Positions 9,177 through 18,163 of a DNA stretch of 64,000 nucleotides are shown here, piece after piece. The stretch is from Rhizobium sp. SG_E_25_P2. GTDB taxonomy: Bacteria > Pseudomonadota > Alphaproteobacteria > Rhizobiales > Rhizobiaceae. The notes beneath the pieces were generated by a model. That model saw only the letters and a program-made list of their open reading frames with translations, was not told the DNA's origin and ran no database searches. A program made the translations under genes and the position numbers. The stretch covers positions 744,001-808,000 of the forward strand of contig NZ_JARXVM010000001.1 in assembly GCF_029892285.1 (NCBI RefSeq), given 5' to 3'. Every line of letters begins with the position of its first letter. Position 1 is the first letter of the stretch.

Positions 9177-9203
9177 AAGGCGCCGCCCGGCGCCTTTCTT
9201 TTT
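9177..9203 (+). terminator. Rho-independent terminator after upp
   Basis: The stem AAGGCGCC / GGCGCCTT has a 4-nt loop followed by TCTTTTT. It lies about 45 bp downstream of the upp stop. Confidence 0.85.
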
Positions 9204-9261
9204 ACACATCCATTAGCAAATGCGCCCTAGTGTGATCTCCCTATAGGCATTGGAGAATAGC

Positions 9262-9765
9262 ATGATCGGGCGCGCGCTCCTCATATGGTCTTCGGTGATC
9301 GTGGTGGCCGTCAACGTGCCGACCATGATCAATCCGACCAAAAAATACGCGTCGGACGGTGAGACTGCGGCAATCAACGCCGCAGCGTCGCCATCGCGGA
9401 GCTATGTCCTGAAAACCAACGACGCCGGACATTTCGAAGGCCGCTTCCGGCTGAACGGCAAGCCGCTGGACGCGCTGATCGACACGGGCGCAACCTTTGT
9501 CACGATCAACGAGGCTGACGCCCGAAATCTCGGCTATGGCGGCAATGAGCTGAATTTCCGCTATCAGGTGGACACCGCCAACGGCCCCGCCAAGGCGGCG
9601 CGCATTCAATTGCGGTCCGTCGAAATCGGAACAGTGCAAGTGCGCAATGTCGATGCGCTCGTTCTCAGGGGCCGTAAACTCGCCTCGCCGCTGATCGGCA
9701 TGAGCTTCATGCGCAAACTCGATTCCTATTCCGCCGACAAAAGCGAAATGCGGCTGGTCAACTGA
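9262..9765 (+). CDS. Retropepsin-like aspartic protease, TIGR02281-type clan AA
   Basis: This 167-residue protein has an N-terminal membrane anchor (LLIWSSVIVVAVNVP) and a retropepsin domain with the active-site triad DTGA (Asp74), preceded by FRLNGKPLDALI and followed by TFVTINEADA. It ends with LIGMSFMRKLDSY, the usual second conserved block. It is probably a membrane-bound periplasmic protease working as a dimer; the substrate is unknown. ATG 9262 has GGAG at 6 nt, and an in-frame TTG at 9250 is less likely. The 3' end overlaps the convergent deoA by 8 bp. Confidence 0.88.
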   Translation: MIGRALLIWSSVIVVAVNVPTMINPTKKYASDGETAAINAAASPSRSYVLKTNDAGHFEGRFRLNGKPLDALIDTGATFVTINEADARNLGYGGNELNFRYQVDTANGPAKAARIQLRSVEIGTVQVRNVDALVLRGRKLASPLIGMSFMRKLDSYSADKSEMRLVN

Positions 9766-11065
9766 TCCGCTTGTAGACGACGGGCTGCGCCTCCGCCGCA
9801 TCGGCAATCGTGGCGCAATCGACATAAGCGGCAATGGCTGCAGCCGCCGTGTCTTCGTCCGCTGCGTGCACGAAGGCGAGCGGCTCGCCAGCCGAAACCT
9901 CCCCGCCCACAGGAATGATAGCGGTGAAGCCGGTGCGGTGATCGATCATGTCTTCCGGTCGGATGCGACCGCCGCCGAGGCCAATCACCGCCAGTCCGAC
10001 GTCCCGCGTATGAAAGCCGGCCACAAAGCCCGACCTAGGCGCCGGAACAGGCCGGATCACTGGCGCTTTTGGAAGCTGGTCGCGCCAGCAAGAGGTGAAA
10101 TCGACTGGGCCGCCTTGGGCATGAACCATGCGTCCGAAGACCTCCATGGCCCGCCCGGACGCCAAGGCCTCCGCCGCACGTCGCTCCCCCTCGCCGAGAT
10201 CGGCGGCAAGGCCGGCATTGACCAGCATCTCCGCCGCAAAGGCCATGACGGCGGCATGAATGCGCGTACCGGCTTTGCCGCCTTCGAGAAATTCCATGGC
10301 ATGGGCGACTTCGACGGCGTTGCCTGCGCAATCGGCGAGCGGTTCGTTCATATCGGTGATCAGCGCCGTGGTCTTCACGCCCGCGCCATTGGCGACGTCG
10401 ACGATCGAGCGGGCCAGCGTTTCGGCCTCTTCCAGCGACTGCATGAAGGCGCCGTTACCGGTCTTCACGTCCATGACAAGAGATTGCAGACCGGCCGCCA
10501 GCTTCTTGGATAGAATGGAGCCAGTGATCAGCGGCACGGAGTCCACCGTCGCGGTGACGTCGCGAATGGCGTAGAGGCGCTTGTCGGCGGGCGCGATCTC
10601 GCCGGTCTGGCCGATGATGGCGCAGCCGACACCCCGAACGATTTCGGAAAAACGTTCCTTGCTCGGAAAGATGTCATAGCCCGGGATCGATTCCAGCTTG
10701 TCGAGCGTGCCGCCGGTATGGCCGAGGCCGCGCCCTGAAATCATCGGCACGGCGAGACCACAGGCAGCCGCGATCGGCGCCAGCATCAGAGAGACATTGT
10801 CGCCGACGCCGCCGGTCGAATGCTTGTCGCCGACGGGTCGATCGAGATCCGGCCAGGACATCACATCGCCGGAATCCCGCATGGCCAGCGTCAACGCCAC
10901 GGTCTCCTCGGCGGTCATGCCGGAAAACCACACCGCCATGGCGAAGGCCGCCACTTGTCCCTCGGAGATCTCGTTGCGCGAAAGCGCGCTGACGAAGTCG
11001 TAGATGACGGCGGGCGGCAATGTCTCGCCGTTCCGCTTGGCGCGGATCACTTCCTGCGGGATCAT
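9758..11065 (-). CDS. deoA: Thymidine phosphorylase
   Basis: This 435-residue enzyme splits thymidine or deoxyuridine with phosphate to give the base and deoxyribose 1-phosphate. Family motifs include KHSTGGVGDNVSLMLAP (phosphate site) and MISGRGLGHTGGTLDKLES. It is the last gene of the nucleoside operon, 14 bp after cdd. Its product is passed to DeoB, encoded convergently at 7141-8373. Confidence 0.98.
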   Translation of the reverse strand: MIPQEVIRAKRNGETLPPAVIYDFVSALSRNEISEGQVAAFAMAVWFSGMTAEETVALTLAMRDSGDVMSWPDLDRPVGDKHSTGGVGDNVSLMLAPIAAACGLAVPMISGRGLGHTGGTLDKLESIPGYDIFPSKERFSEIVRGVGCAIIGQTGEIAPADKRLYAIRDVTATVDSVPLITGSILSKKLAAGLQSLVMDVKTGNGAFMQSLEEAETLARSIVDVANGAGVKTTALITDMNEPLADCAGNAVEVAHAMEFLEGGKAGTRIHAAVMAFAAEMLVNAGLAADLGEGERRAAEALASGRAMEVFGRMVHAQGGPVDFTSCWRDQLPKAPVIRPVPAPRSGFVAGFHTRDVGLAVIGLGGGRIRPEDMIDHRTGFTAIIPVGGEVSAGEPLAFVHAADEDTAAAAIAAYVDCATIADAAEAQPVVYKRIS

Positions 11066-11079
11066 GCGGATTTACTCCT

Positions 11080-11475
11080 TCAGCCGATGACGTCGGTGTC
11101 GAAGCTGAACGGCAGCAATTCGTCCATCGTCATCGTCTTCTTTACGCCTGTTTCATCGCAAAGATAGATCCGGGTGTCGCGATCGGCGAATTCGGCGATC
11201 TTCTGGCGGCAACCGCCACAGGGCGGGCAGAGAGCCATCTTCTCGGCGATCACAGCGATCTCGACGATCTTCTTGGCCCCGCCCATGACCATTGCGCCGA
11301 TGGCCGTGCATTCGGCGCACCAGCCCTGCGGAAAGGCGAGGTTTTCGATATTGGCGCCCTTGTAGATCATACCGTCCTCGGCGCGGATGGCCGCGCCGAC
11401 GGGGAATTTGGAATAGGGCGCATAGCATTTGCCCATGGCGTCTTTGGCCGCCTCGAACAGCTGATCCAGCGACAT
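11080..11475 (-). CDS. cdd: Cytidine deaminase (three-Cys zinc type)
   Basis: This 131-residue, single-domain tetrameric-type enzyme converts cytidine or deoxycytidine to uridine or deoxyuridine. The zinc ligands are Cys53 in CAE (with catalytic Glu55) and Cys86 and Cys89 in PCGGCRQ. It starts one base after the stop of the upstream permease gene and precedes deoA, so it belongs to the nucleoside uptake and catabolism operon. Confidence 0.97.
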   Translation of the reverse strand: MSLDQLFEAAKDAMGKCYAPYSKFPVGAAIRAEDGMIYKGANIENLAFPQGWCAECTAIGAMVMGGAKKIVEIAVIAEKMALCPPCGGCRQKIAEFADRDTRIYLCDETGVKKTMTMDELLPFSFDTDVIG

Positions 11476-11476
11476 G

Positions 11477-12448
11477 TCAACGCTCCTTCACATAGGGGAC
11501 GCCGGCCGCCTTGGGCGGCATGGCCTTGCCGATGAAGCCCGCGAGCAATACGACGGTGAGGATATAGGGCAGCGCCGTCCAGAGCTGCACCGGGATCTCG
11601 CCGACCAGCGGCACCGGCTGGCCCTGCATGGCGATGGAGAGCGACTCCAGGAAGCCGAACAGCAGGCAGGTGAGCAGGATGTTCTTCGGCTTCCAGTTGG
11701 CGAAGACCAGGGCTGCGAGCGCAATGAAGCCCTTGCCCGCCGACATGCCCTTGGTGAAGCCGCCGCTGACCGCCATGGAGAGGAACGCGCCGGCGAGGCC
11801 GACAAAGACGCCGCCGAGCAGCACCGCCATGTAGCGCAGCCGGGTGACCGAGATGCCGGCGGTGTCGACCGCGCCCGGATTTTCGCCCACTGCGCGCAGC
11901 CGAAGGCCGAAGCGCGTGCGGTAAAGAATCCACCAGGTGAAAGGAATCATGGCGAAAGCGAAGTAAGTCAGCAGATGATGGCCCGAGAGCAGCCGCTCAT
12001 AGATGACGCCGAGGCCGGGAATCTGGCCGATTTCGGCGGCAAAAGGCAGTTGCACCGTCTGCAGTTTCGCATCGCCCGCCAGCGACGGCGTGCGGCCGGC
12101 CATGTTGAACCAGGCCTGGCCGATGATGACGGTTCCGCCCATGGCGACAAAATTGATCGCCGTGCCGGACACAACCTGATTGCCGCGCTGGGAAATCGAG
12201 GCATAGCCATGAACCGCCGAGAACGCCACCGCGCACAGGATGGCGGCCGCAATGCCGAGGACTGCGGAGCCGGTCACGGCGGCCCCCGAGGCGCCGGCGA
12301 AGGCGGCGGCAAGCAATTTGCCCTCAAGCCCGATATCGACCACGCCGGAACGCTCGGCATAGAGACCGGCGAGCGCGGTCAGGATCAACGGCACCGACAT
12401 GCGGATGGTGCCCTGGAGAATGGAGACCCACCAATCGATATTTTCCAT
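11477..12448 (-). CDS. Nucleoside ABC transporter permease (second subunit)
   Basis: This 323-residue integral membrane protein has eight or more hydrophobic segments and the BPD_transp_2 family signature (AERSGVVDIGLEGKLLAAAF, and a later RAVGENPGAVDTAGI EAA-like loop). This family includes the YufQ/NupC-type subunits that import purine or pyrimidine nucleosides with a Bmp-type binding protein. It starts 2 bp after the first permease gene and is followed by cdd at 1 bp. Confidence 0.93.
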   Translation of the reverse strand: MENIDWWVSILQGTIRMSVPLILTALAGLYAERSGVVDIGLEGKLLAAAFAGASGAAVTGSAVLGIAAAILCAVAFSAVHGYASISQRGNQVVSGTAINFVAMGGTVIIGQAWFNMAGRTPSLAGDAKLQTVQLPFAAEIGQIPGLGVIYERLLSGHHLLTYFAFAMIPFTWWILYRTRFGLRLRAVGENPGAVDTAGISVTRLRYMAVLLGGVFVGLAGAFLSMAVSGGFTKGMSAGKGFIALAALVFANWKPKNILLTCLLFGFLESLSIAMQGQPVPLVGEIPVQLWTALPYILTVVLLAGFIGKAMPPKAAGVPYVKER

Positions 12449-12450
12449 GA

Positions 12451-13584
12451 TCAGCCTCCAGCAGCTTCGGTCGTGGGCGCGCCGCCGCGGCGCATGCGGG
12501 CGAAGGTAATAGTGACGGCGGGACGGAACAGATGCTCCAGCGCGCCGGCGAACAGGATGACAAGACCCTGGATGATGACAATCATGTCGCGCGAGATATT
12601 GGGCATCTCGAAGGCGATTTCGGCGCCGCCCTGATAGAGCATGCCGAACAGGATCGACGCGAGAATGATGCCAACCGGATGCGACCGGCCCATCAGCGCC
12701 ACGGCGATGCCGACGAAACCAGCGCCGGCGACGAATTCCTGCTGCACGCGGAACTGGTCGCCCATGATCGAATTGATCGCGAGCAGGCCTGCCAGCGCGC
12801 CGGAAATCAGCATGGTGACGATGATGATTTTCTTTTCCGAAATGCCGGCGTAACGCGCAGCGCCCGAGGAATGGCCGAGCGTGCGCATTTCATAGCCCAG
12901 CCGGGTGCGCCAGATCAGCAGCCAGACGAGATAGCAGGCGAGCAGCGCAAGCAGGAAGCTGAGATTGAACGGCGAATTTCGGTTGTCGAGGCCGAAGATC
13001 GCCAGAAGCCAATCGAGCTTGGGCAATTGTCCGCCGGCCTCGAAGGTGCGCGACTGGATCGCCATGGAGCCGAAGGGCTTGAAGACATTGATCAGCATCC
13101 ACAGCATCAGGCTGTTGGCCATGTAGTTGAACATGATCGTGGTGATGACGATGTGGCTGCCGCGATAGGCTTGCAGCCAAGCCGGCACCAGCGCCCAGAG
13201 CGCGCCGGTGGCGATGCTGCCGACGATCGCCAGCGGAAACACCACATACCAGGGAAGCGTGGCGTCGAACATCAGGCAGGCTGCCGCCACGCCGATGCCG
13301 CCGATATAGGCCTGGCCCTCGACGCCGATATTGAATAGGCCGGCATGGGCGGCGACCGCCACGGCGAGGCCAGCGAAGATGAAATTGGTGGCGTAGAACA
13401 GCGTATAACCGACGCCCTCGCCGGAGCCGAAGGCGCCGGTGATCATCAGTTCGGCGGCGCGCAGCGGATTTTCGCCGACGAACAGCACGACGAGGCCCGA
13501 GATCAGAAAGGCCGCGATGAGATTGAGCAGCGGGATCAGGCCATATTCGGCCCAATTCGGCAGTTTGGCAAAGGGCGCGCTCAT
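12451..13584 (-). CDS. Nucleoside ABC transporter permease (first subunit)
   Basis: This 377-residue membrane permease of the BPD_transp_2 family carries AHAGLFNIGVEGQAYIGGIG near the N-terminal third and an EAA-like loop (RTLGHSSGAARYAGI). It pairs with the 11477-12448 subunit. Its start overlaps the end of the ATPase gene by 4 bp (ATGA), which shows translational coupling. Specificity for nucleosides is inferred from cdd and deoA in the same operon. Confidence 0.93.
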   Translation of the reverse strand: MSAPFAKLPNWAEYGLIPLLNLIAAFLISGLVVLFVGENPLRAAELMITGAFGSGEGVGYTLFYATNFIFAGLAVAVAAHAGLFNIGVEGQAYIGGIGVAAACLMFDATLPWYVVFPLAIVGSIATGALWALVPAWLQAYRGSHIVITTIMFNYMANSLMLWMLINVFKPFGSMAIQSRTFEAGGQLPKLDWLLAIFGLDNRNSPFNLSFLLALLACYLVWLLIWRTRLGYEMRTLGHSSGAARYAGISEKKIIIVTMLISGALAGLLAINSIMGDQFRVQQEFVAGAGFVGIAVALMGRSHPVGIILASILFGMLYQGGAEIAFEMPNISRDMIVIIQGLVILFAGALEHLFRPAVTITFARMRRGGAPTTEAAGG

Positions 13585-15116
13585 TCGGCTGCCTCCTTCT
13601 TGTCTTCGACGCCCGCCATCAGCAGGCCGATTTCCCCTTCAGGCGCATCCGGGCTGCGCTCGCCCACCACGCGGCCGGCGAACATCACCAGGATTCGGTC
13701 GGACAGCGAGCGGATCTCGTCGAGTTCGACCGAGACCAGCAGGATGGCCTTGCCGGCGTCGCGCATCTCGATGATGCGGCGATGGATGAATTCGATGGCG
13801 CCGACATCGACGCCGCGCGTCGGCTGACCGATGATCAGCACGTCGGGATTCTGCTCCATTTCACGCGCCAGCACGATCTTCTGCTGGTTGCCGCCGGAGA
13901 AATTGGCGGTCTTGAGCCGTGGATTGGGCGGGCGAATATCATATTGGGCGATCTTGGCTTCGGCGTCCTTGCGGATCGCGTCGATGTCGAGCAGCCAGCC
14001 CTTCGTATATTGCGGCGCGTTGTGATAGCCGAGAATGGCGTTTTCCGCCTCCTCGAATTTCAGCACCAGGCCGGTATGGTGGCGGTCTTCCGAGACATGC
14101 GCGAGGCCCCGGCGGCGCAATTCGGCCGGATCTCCGTGACCGGTGACGTCGACGGGTTTGCCGCCGAGCTCCACCCTCCCCGTGAGCGCCCGGCGCATGC
14201 CGGCGATGGCTTCCATCAGTTCCGATTGGCCGTTGCCGGCCACGCCGGCAATGCCGACGATTTCGCCTGCGCGCACATCAAAGGACACGTCGTCGACCAT
14301 CGTCACGCCACGGCTGTCCCTGACGGTCAGATTGCGCACCGACAGCTTGACGTCGGCTGGCTTGGCCTCGCCCTTCTCGACGCGCAGCAGCACGCGGCGG
14401 CCAACCATCAGTTCGGCCAGTTCCTCCACCGTCGTCTCGGCCGTCTTGCGGGTCGCGACAATCTCGCCGCGGCGCATGACCGAGACCTCGTCGGTGATCG
14501 CCATGATCTCGCGCAGCTTGTGGGTGATCAGGATGATGGTCTTTCCCTGCTCCTTGAGCTGCGCCAGGATCCGGAACAGATGATCGGCCTCGGCCGGCGT
14601 CAACACGCCCGTGGGCTCGTCGAGAATGAGGATTTCGGCGCCGCGGAACAGGGCTTTGAGGATTTCGACGCGCTGCTGGATGCCGACAGGCAACTCCTCG
14701 ATGGTGGCGTCGGGATCGACCTCCATCTCATATTCCTGCTCAAGCCGCTTCAGCTCGGCGCGGGCCTTGGCGATACCCTTGTTGAGAATGGGGGAATCCT
14801 CGGCGCCGAGCATGATGTTCTCGAGCACGGTGAAATTCTCGACCAGCATGAAATGCTGATGCACCATGCCGATGCCGGCGGAGATCGCCGCACTCGGATC
14901 CTTGATATGGGCCTTCTGGCCGTTGATGTGAATCTCGCCCTTATCGGCCTGGTAGAAGCCGTAGAGGATCGACATCAGGGTGGATTTGCCGGCGCCGTTC
15001 TCCCCGATTATGCCGTGGATGGCGCCTTTGCGGACCTTGAGGTCGATATTCTTGTTGGCGTGGACGGGGCCGAAACTCTTGTCGATGCCCTTGAGTTCAA
15101 TTGCAAATTCGCTCAT
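13581..15116 (-). CDS. Nucleoside ABC transporter ATPase (double-domain)
   Basis: This 511-residue protein has two ABC domains. The first has a full Walker A (GENGAGKSTL), Q-loop and Walker B (ILILDEPTGVLTP). The second has GVAGNGQSEL, where the Walker A Lys is Gln; this is the usual state for sugar/nucleoside ATPases of the RbsA/YufO type. A signature FSGGNQQK is present in domain 2. It overlaps the permease gene by 4 bp. The binding-protein gene bmpA lies upstream, separated by slyX on the other strand. Confidence 0.95.
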   Translation of the reverse strand: MSEFAIELKGIDKSFGPVHANKNIDLKVRKGAIHGIIGENGAGKSTLMSILYGFYQADKGEIHINGQKAHIKDPSAAISAGIGMVHQHFMLVENFTVLENIMLGAEDSPILNKGIAKARAELKRLEQEYEMEVDPDATIEELPVGIQQRVEILKALFRGAEILILDEPTGVLTPAEADHLFRILAQLKEQGKTIILITHKLREIMAITDEVSVMRRGEIVATRKTAETTVEELAELMVGRRVLLRVEKGEAKPADVKLSVRNLTVRDSRGVTMVDDVSFDVRAGEIVGIAGVAGNGQSELMEAIAGMRRALTGRVELGGKPVDVTGHGDPAELRRRGLAHVSEDRHHTGLVLKFEEAENAILGYHNAPQYTKGWLLDIDAIRKDAEAKIAQYDIRPPNPRLKTANFSGGNQQKIVLAREMEQNPDVLIIGQPTRGVDVGAIEFIHRRIIEMRDAGKAILLVSVELDEIRSLSDRILVMFAGRVVGERSPDAPEGEIGLLMAGVEDKKEAAE

Positions 15117-15228
15117 GACAGCCCATATCGGAACGGCCGGCCATCAGGGCGCGGCTTTCTGGACGATAGTGTTGAGGTTTGGGACGCCTGTCCAGCGGCT
15201 TTCGCCGGACAGCGACGGAGAAAACACC

Positions 15229-15444
15229 ATGAGCGACGAAGACCTTTCGGCCCGTGTGACGCTGCTCGAGGAAACAATCGCGCATCAGAGCCGGACGATC
15301 GAAGATCTGTCCGGGGAGATCGCCGGGCTATGGAAAATCATCGACCAGCTTCAATTCCGCGTGGAACGGCTCACCGAGCAATTCCGGGCGCTCGAAGACG
15401 CCACGCTCGAAGCGCCTGTTATCGCCACGCCGCCCCATTATTGA
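15229..15444 (+). CDS. slyX: SlyX family small coiled-coil protein
   Basis: This 71-residue protein is almost wholly predicted coiled coil (SARVTLLEETIAHQSRTIED, then LWKIIDQLQFRVERL) and ends PVIATPPHY, the typical SlyX tail. The function is unknown. ATG 15229 has GGAG 8 nt upstream. It is oddly placed: it lies on the plus strand inside the gap between bmpA and the ATPase gene, so transcripts of the nucleoside operon would run antisense through it. Confidence 0.9.
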   Translation: MSDEDLSARVTLLEETIAHQSRTIEDLSGEIAGLWKIIDQLQFRVERLTEQFRALEDATLEAPVIATPPHY

Positions 15445-15480
15445 TTGTCAGCCCCGTTCATCCGCAGGGTTTTCATCCCA

Positions 15481-15520
15481 AAAAAGACCCGTCCCGACGC
15501 AAGCCAGGACGGGTCTCTCT
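15481..15520. terminator. Hairpin between slyX and bmpA
   Basis: The stem GACCCGTCC (15486-15494) / GGACGGGTC (15507-15515) has flanking A-run on the left and TCTCT on the right. It can serve the convergent slyX and bmpA ends. If it partly stops bmpA transcripts it would make the binding protein more abundant than the membrane parts; that is inference. Confidence 0.75.
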
Positions 15521-15532
15521 ATAGTCAGCCTA

Positions 15533-16528
15533 TCAATAAGGGCACTTTTCATCCGACATATAGTCGTGCACCTGCACGGCGCCGGAGATGATGTCCGCCT
15601 TGGCCTTGTCGACCGCCGCCAGCATTTCGGGCGTGATCAGCGGCTTGTTGTTGTCGTCCATGGCGGCGCCGACGCCTTCTTCCTTCAGGCCGAGATTCTG
15701 GATATCGGCCACGAACTTGTCGGTCTTGACGTCGTTGAAGGAGTTGTAGACGGCCACGTCGACGCGCTTCAGCATCGAGGTCAGCACCTTGCCCGGCTGC
15801 ATGCCGTTCTGGTTGGAGTCGACGCCGATGCCGAGCTTGCCGGCTTCTGCTGCAGCCTGGAGAACGCCGACGCCGGTGCCGCCGGCAGCGTGGTAAACCA
15901 CGTCAGCGCCCTGGGCGATCTGCGACTTGGCGATTTCGCCGCCCTTGACCGGGTCGTTCCAGGCGCTCGGATCAGAGCCGGTATAGGCCTGGAACACTTC
16001 GGCGTCCTTGTTGACCGACTTCACGCCGCCGACATAGCCGCAGGCGAATTTGTGGATCAGCGGAATATCCATGCCGCCGACGAAGCCGACCTTGCCGGAT
16101 TTGGCCGCCATCGCGGCGAGCACGCCGACGAGATAGGAGCCTTCCTGTTCCTTGAAGACGATCGACTTGACGTTCGGCTTGCCTGTTACAACCATGTCGA
16201 TGATGGCGAATTTGGTGTCGGGATATTCGCCCGCGACCTTTTCGAGCGCAGCGGCCCAGGAGAAGCCCGCCACCACGATTGGATTGTTGCCGTCGCCGGC
16301 GAATTTGCGCAGCGCCTGTTCGCGCTGGGCGTCGTTGGCGATTTCGAATTCACGATAGGCGATGCCGGTATCGGCCTTGAACTTCTCGGCGCCGTTATAG
16401 GCGGCTTCGTTGAACGACTTGTCGAACTTGCCGCCCAGATCGTAGATGATCGCCGGCTTTACATCGGCGGCGAAAGCGGATGCGGCCATCGACGCCGTCG
16501 CCATCAGTGTCAAAAGGATTTTTTTCAT
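15533..16528 (-). CDS. bmpA: BMP family nucleoside-binding protein of ABC transporter
   Basis: This 331-residue periplasmic binding protein has a Sec signal (ILLTLMATASMAASAFA) and no lipobox Cys. The PnrA/Bmp fold signature is clear: IIYDLGGKFDKSFNEAAYNG, FKEQEGSYLVGVLAAM, VVYHAAGGTGVGVLQAA and a C-terminal disulfide Cys. It captures nucleosides for the ATPase and permeases encoded at 11477-15116. It is first in the operon, and slyX on the other strand separates it from the rest. Confidence 0.95.
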   Translation of the reverse strand: MKKILLTLMATASMAASAFAADVKPAIIYDLGGKFDKSFNEAAYNGAEKFKADTGIAYREFEIANDAQREQALRKFAGDGNNPIVVAGFSWAAALEKVAGEYPDTKFAIIDMVVTGKPNVKSIVFKEQEGSYLVGVLAAMAAKSGKVGFVGGMDIPLIHKFACGYVGGVKSVNKDAEVFQAYTGSDPSAWNDPVKGGEIAKSQIAQGADVVYHAAGGTGVGVLQAAAEAGKLGIGVDSNQNGMQPGKVLTSMLKRVDVAVYNSFNDVKTDKFVADIQNLGLKEEGVGAAMDDNNKPLITPEMLAAVDKAKADIISGAVQVHDYMSDEKCPY

Positions 16529-16752
16529 TGTTCTTTCCCTGTTGCCTCACAGTTTTCGGAATTAGCCGGAGACCCCTCTAACGGCTCTCAACTAGCGGCC
16601 CTGCCTCTTTCCCTCTTGAGGAGGAGCGCCGGGCATCCTTGCATGGCTAGGGGAAAAATTCACCAAAAATTTTTCAATTGGTAAAAATCGAGCTGTCCTT
16701 CTGCATTATCTCACGAATTCAAAAGGATAGCTCCAAACACAGTCGGTTTTTT

Positions 16753-17400
16753 CTAGGCGACGCAGGCGACGCCCGTCCCCTTCAATCCACAATATCCACC
16801 AGGATTCTTGGCGAGATATTGCTGATGATAGTCCTCGGCGAAGTAGAGGGGACCGGCATCAGCGATCTCGGTGGTGATGCGCGCCTTGCGGCCCGCTCTG
16901 TCCAGAGCGGACTGATAAGCGTCGCGCAGCGCTTCCGCCACGCGCTTCTGTTCGTCACTATAGACATAAATCGCCGAACGATAGGTCGTGCCGATATCGT
17001 TGCCCTGGCGCATGCCCTGGGTTGGATCATGCTCCTCGAAGAACAGTTTCAGCAGCGGCTCAAGCGAAACGATCTTGGGGTCGTAGACGACGAGCACGAC
17101 TTCCGTGTGGCCGGTCAGGCCCGTCGTCGTCTCCTGATAGGTCGGGTTGCGGGTGAAGCCGCCGGAATAGCCGACCGCCGTCACATGCACGCCCGAAACC
17201 TTCCAAAACAGGCGCTCGGCGCCCCAGAAGCAGCCGAGGCCGAGCAGGATCTTCTCCGTTCCCTCGGGATAAGGCCCCTTGAGCGGCTGGCCGTTGACGA
17301 AATGAGTCTCGGCGGTCGGCATTTCAGTCTCCCGTCCCGGCAGCGCATGGGCGGGGTCGGGCATCACGGTCTTCTTGTTGAACATGTCGATCAGGAACAT
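16753..17400 (-). CDS. msrA: Peptide methionine-S-sulfoxide reductase MsrA
   Basis: This 215-residue enzyme repairs methionine-S-sulfoxide in proteins. The catalytic motif [12 protein letters not shown] has nucleophile Cys57; other MsrA blocks are [21 protein letters not shown] and [20 protein letters not shown], with a resolving Cys near the C-terminus. The start is ATG 17400, with AAAGGA 7 nt upstream. An upstream in-frame ATG (17472) would add 24 residues of no family character and overlap the next gene. Confidence 0.96.
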   Translation of the reverse strand: MFLIDMFNKKTVMPDPAHALPGRETEMPTAETHFVNGQPLKGPYPEGTEKILLGLGCFWGAERLFWKVSGVHVTAVGYSGGFTRNPTYQETTTGLTGHTEVVLVVYDPKIVSLEPLLKLFFEEHDPTQGMRQGNDIGTTYRSAIYVYSDEQKRVAEALRDAYQSALDRAGRKARITTEIADAGPLYFAEDYHQQYLAKNPGGYCGLKGTGVACVA

Positions 17401-17464
17401 GGTCTTGTCCTTTCCTTGTTCGATATATCGAAAGCGGCGCCAGAGGCCGCGGGCCGCGATATTC

Positions 17465-17797
17465 TCAGCCAAACCTGCGGCGCGACGGCAATTTGGCCGC
17501 AGCGATCGGACTACGATAGGCGGCGAGATAGAATATCAGCGCCAGGCACAGAAACACGGCGAATGCGGGCTGGGTCAGCAGCCAGGCGATGACATCGTCC
17601 CAGATGAAGTCGGACAGATGCGACTGCACATAGAGCTCGGCTTCCAGCACCACATCAGGATAGAGGCCGAACAAAGCATTGCCGAGCGAGGTAATCATCA
17701 CACTGTTGGCCGCCACCGACTGGATCGAATCGATCACGCCGGCAATCACGGCTGAGGCCAGCAACACCATACTCGCGAATCGCAACACCAGCAGCAT
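17465..17797 (-). CDS. Small conserved-type membrane protein, function unknown
   Basis: About 110 residues with two hydrophobic segments, one N-terminal ([20 protein letters not shown]) and one C-terminal ([16 protein letters not shown]), separated by a soluble loop with Trp. The C-terminus is basic (SRRRFG). I place the start at ATG 17797; the open frame extends upstream to a TTG at 17875, but the extra part is polar and unlikely. It lies 64 bp upstream of msrA on the same strand. No enzyme motif is visible. Confidence 0.7.
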   Translation of the reverse strand: MLLVLRFASMVLLASAVIAGVIDSIQSVAANSVMITSLGNALFGLYPDVVLEAELYVQSHLSDFIWDDVIAWLLTQPAFAVFLCLALIFYLAAYRSPIAAAKLPSRRRFG

Positions 17798-18054
17798 GCC
17801 GCCACCCGGACCTTTCTCCGCAAAGCTGTCCTGCGCCGGGCCATCTCGACCGGGCTTTCTCCGCTCCGAGCCCAAGAAGTAGCGGTCCGCGCCCCGACTT
17901 TCAATGCCGCCCCGCCATCGCCTTCATTTTCCGCATCAAAATTCTGTCATGAAGGGTTGATTATCGCCACAGCATCGGTATAGATCCCGCCCGAACGACG
18001 CGTCGGACGAAACCGGTCCAAATCAAGCGCTTCGCGACGCCCTCTCAGGGTGAA

Positions 18055-18144
18055 GGACAGGTGGCCGAGCGGTTGAAGGCGCACGCCTGGAACGCGTGTG
18101 TACGTGAAAGCGTACCGAGGGTTCGAATCCCTCTCTGTCCGCCA
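18055..18144 (+). tRNA. tRNA-Ser (GGA anticodon)
   Basis: This is a 90-nt type II tRNA. The acceptor GGACAGG pairs with TCTGTCC, the discriminator is G, and CCA is encoded. The anticodon stem CACGC/GCGTG closes the loop CTGGAAC, with anticodon GGA at 18089-18091. The long variable arm (GTGTACGTGAAAGCGTAC) is typical of Ser. The 3' end is the integration site of the element at 18130-28056; the gene remains whole because the element restores the 3' end. Confidence 0.97.
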
Positions 18145-18147
18145 TTT
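18130..18147 (+). repeat. Attachment site attL (tRNA-Ser side)
   Basis: CCTCTCTGTCCGCCATTT covers the T-arm/acceptor 3' half, the CCA and 3 bases beyond. It is identical to 28039-28056. Confidence 0.9.
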
Positions 18148-18163
18148 CCTACAACTTTCCTCA

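Noticed and set aside
13782-15524. A 580-codon open frame on the plus strand
   Set aside because: It is a shadow of the ABC ATPase gene; only the slyX frame near its end, in a different reading frame, is real.
16640-16720. AT-rich near-palindrome upstream of bmpA (AAAATTCACC... GGTAAAAATC)
   Set aside because: The arms are imperfect and of low complexity; it could be an operator but no second copy or cognate regulator gene is nearby.
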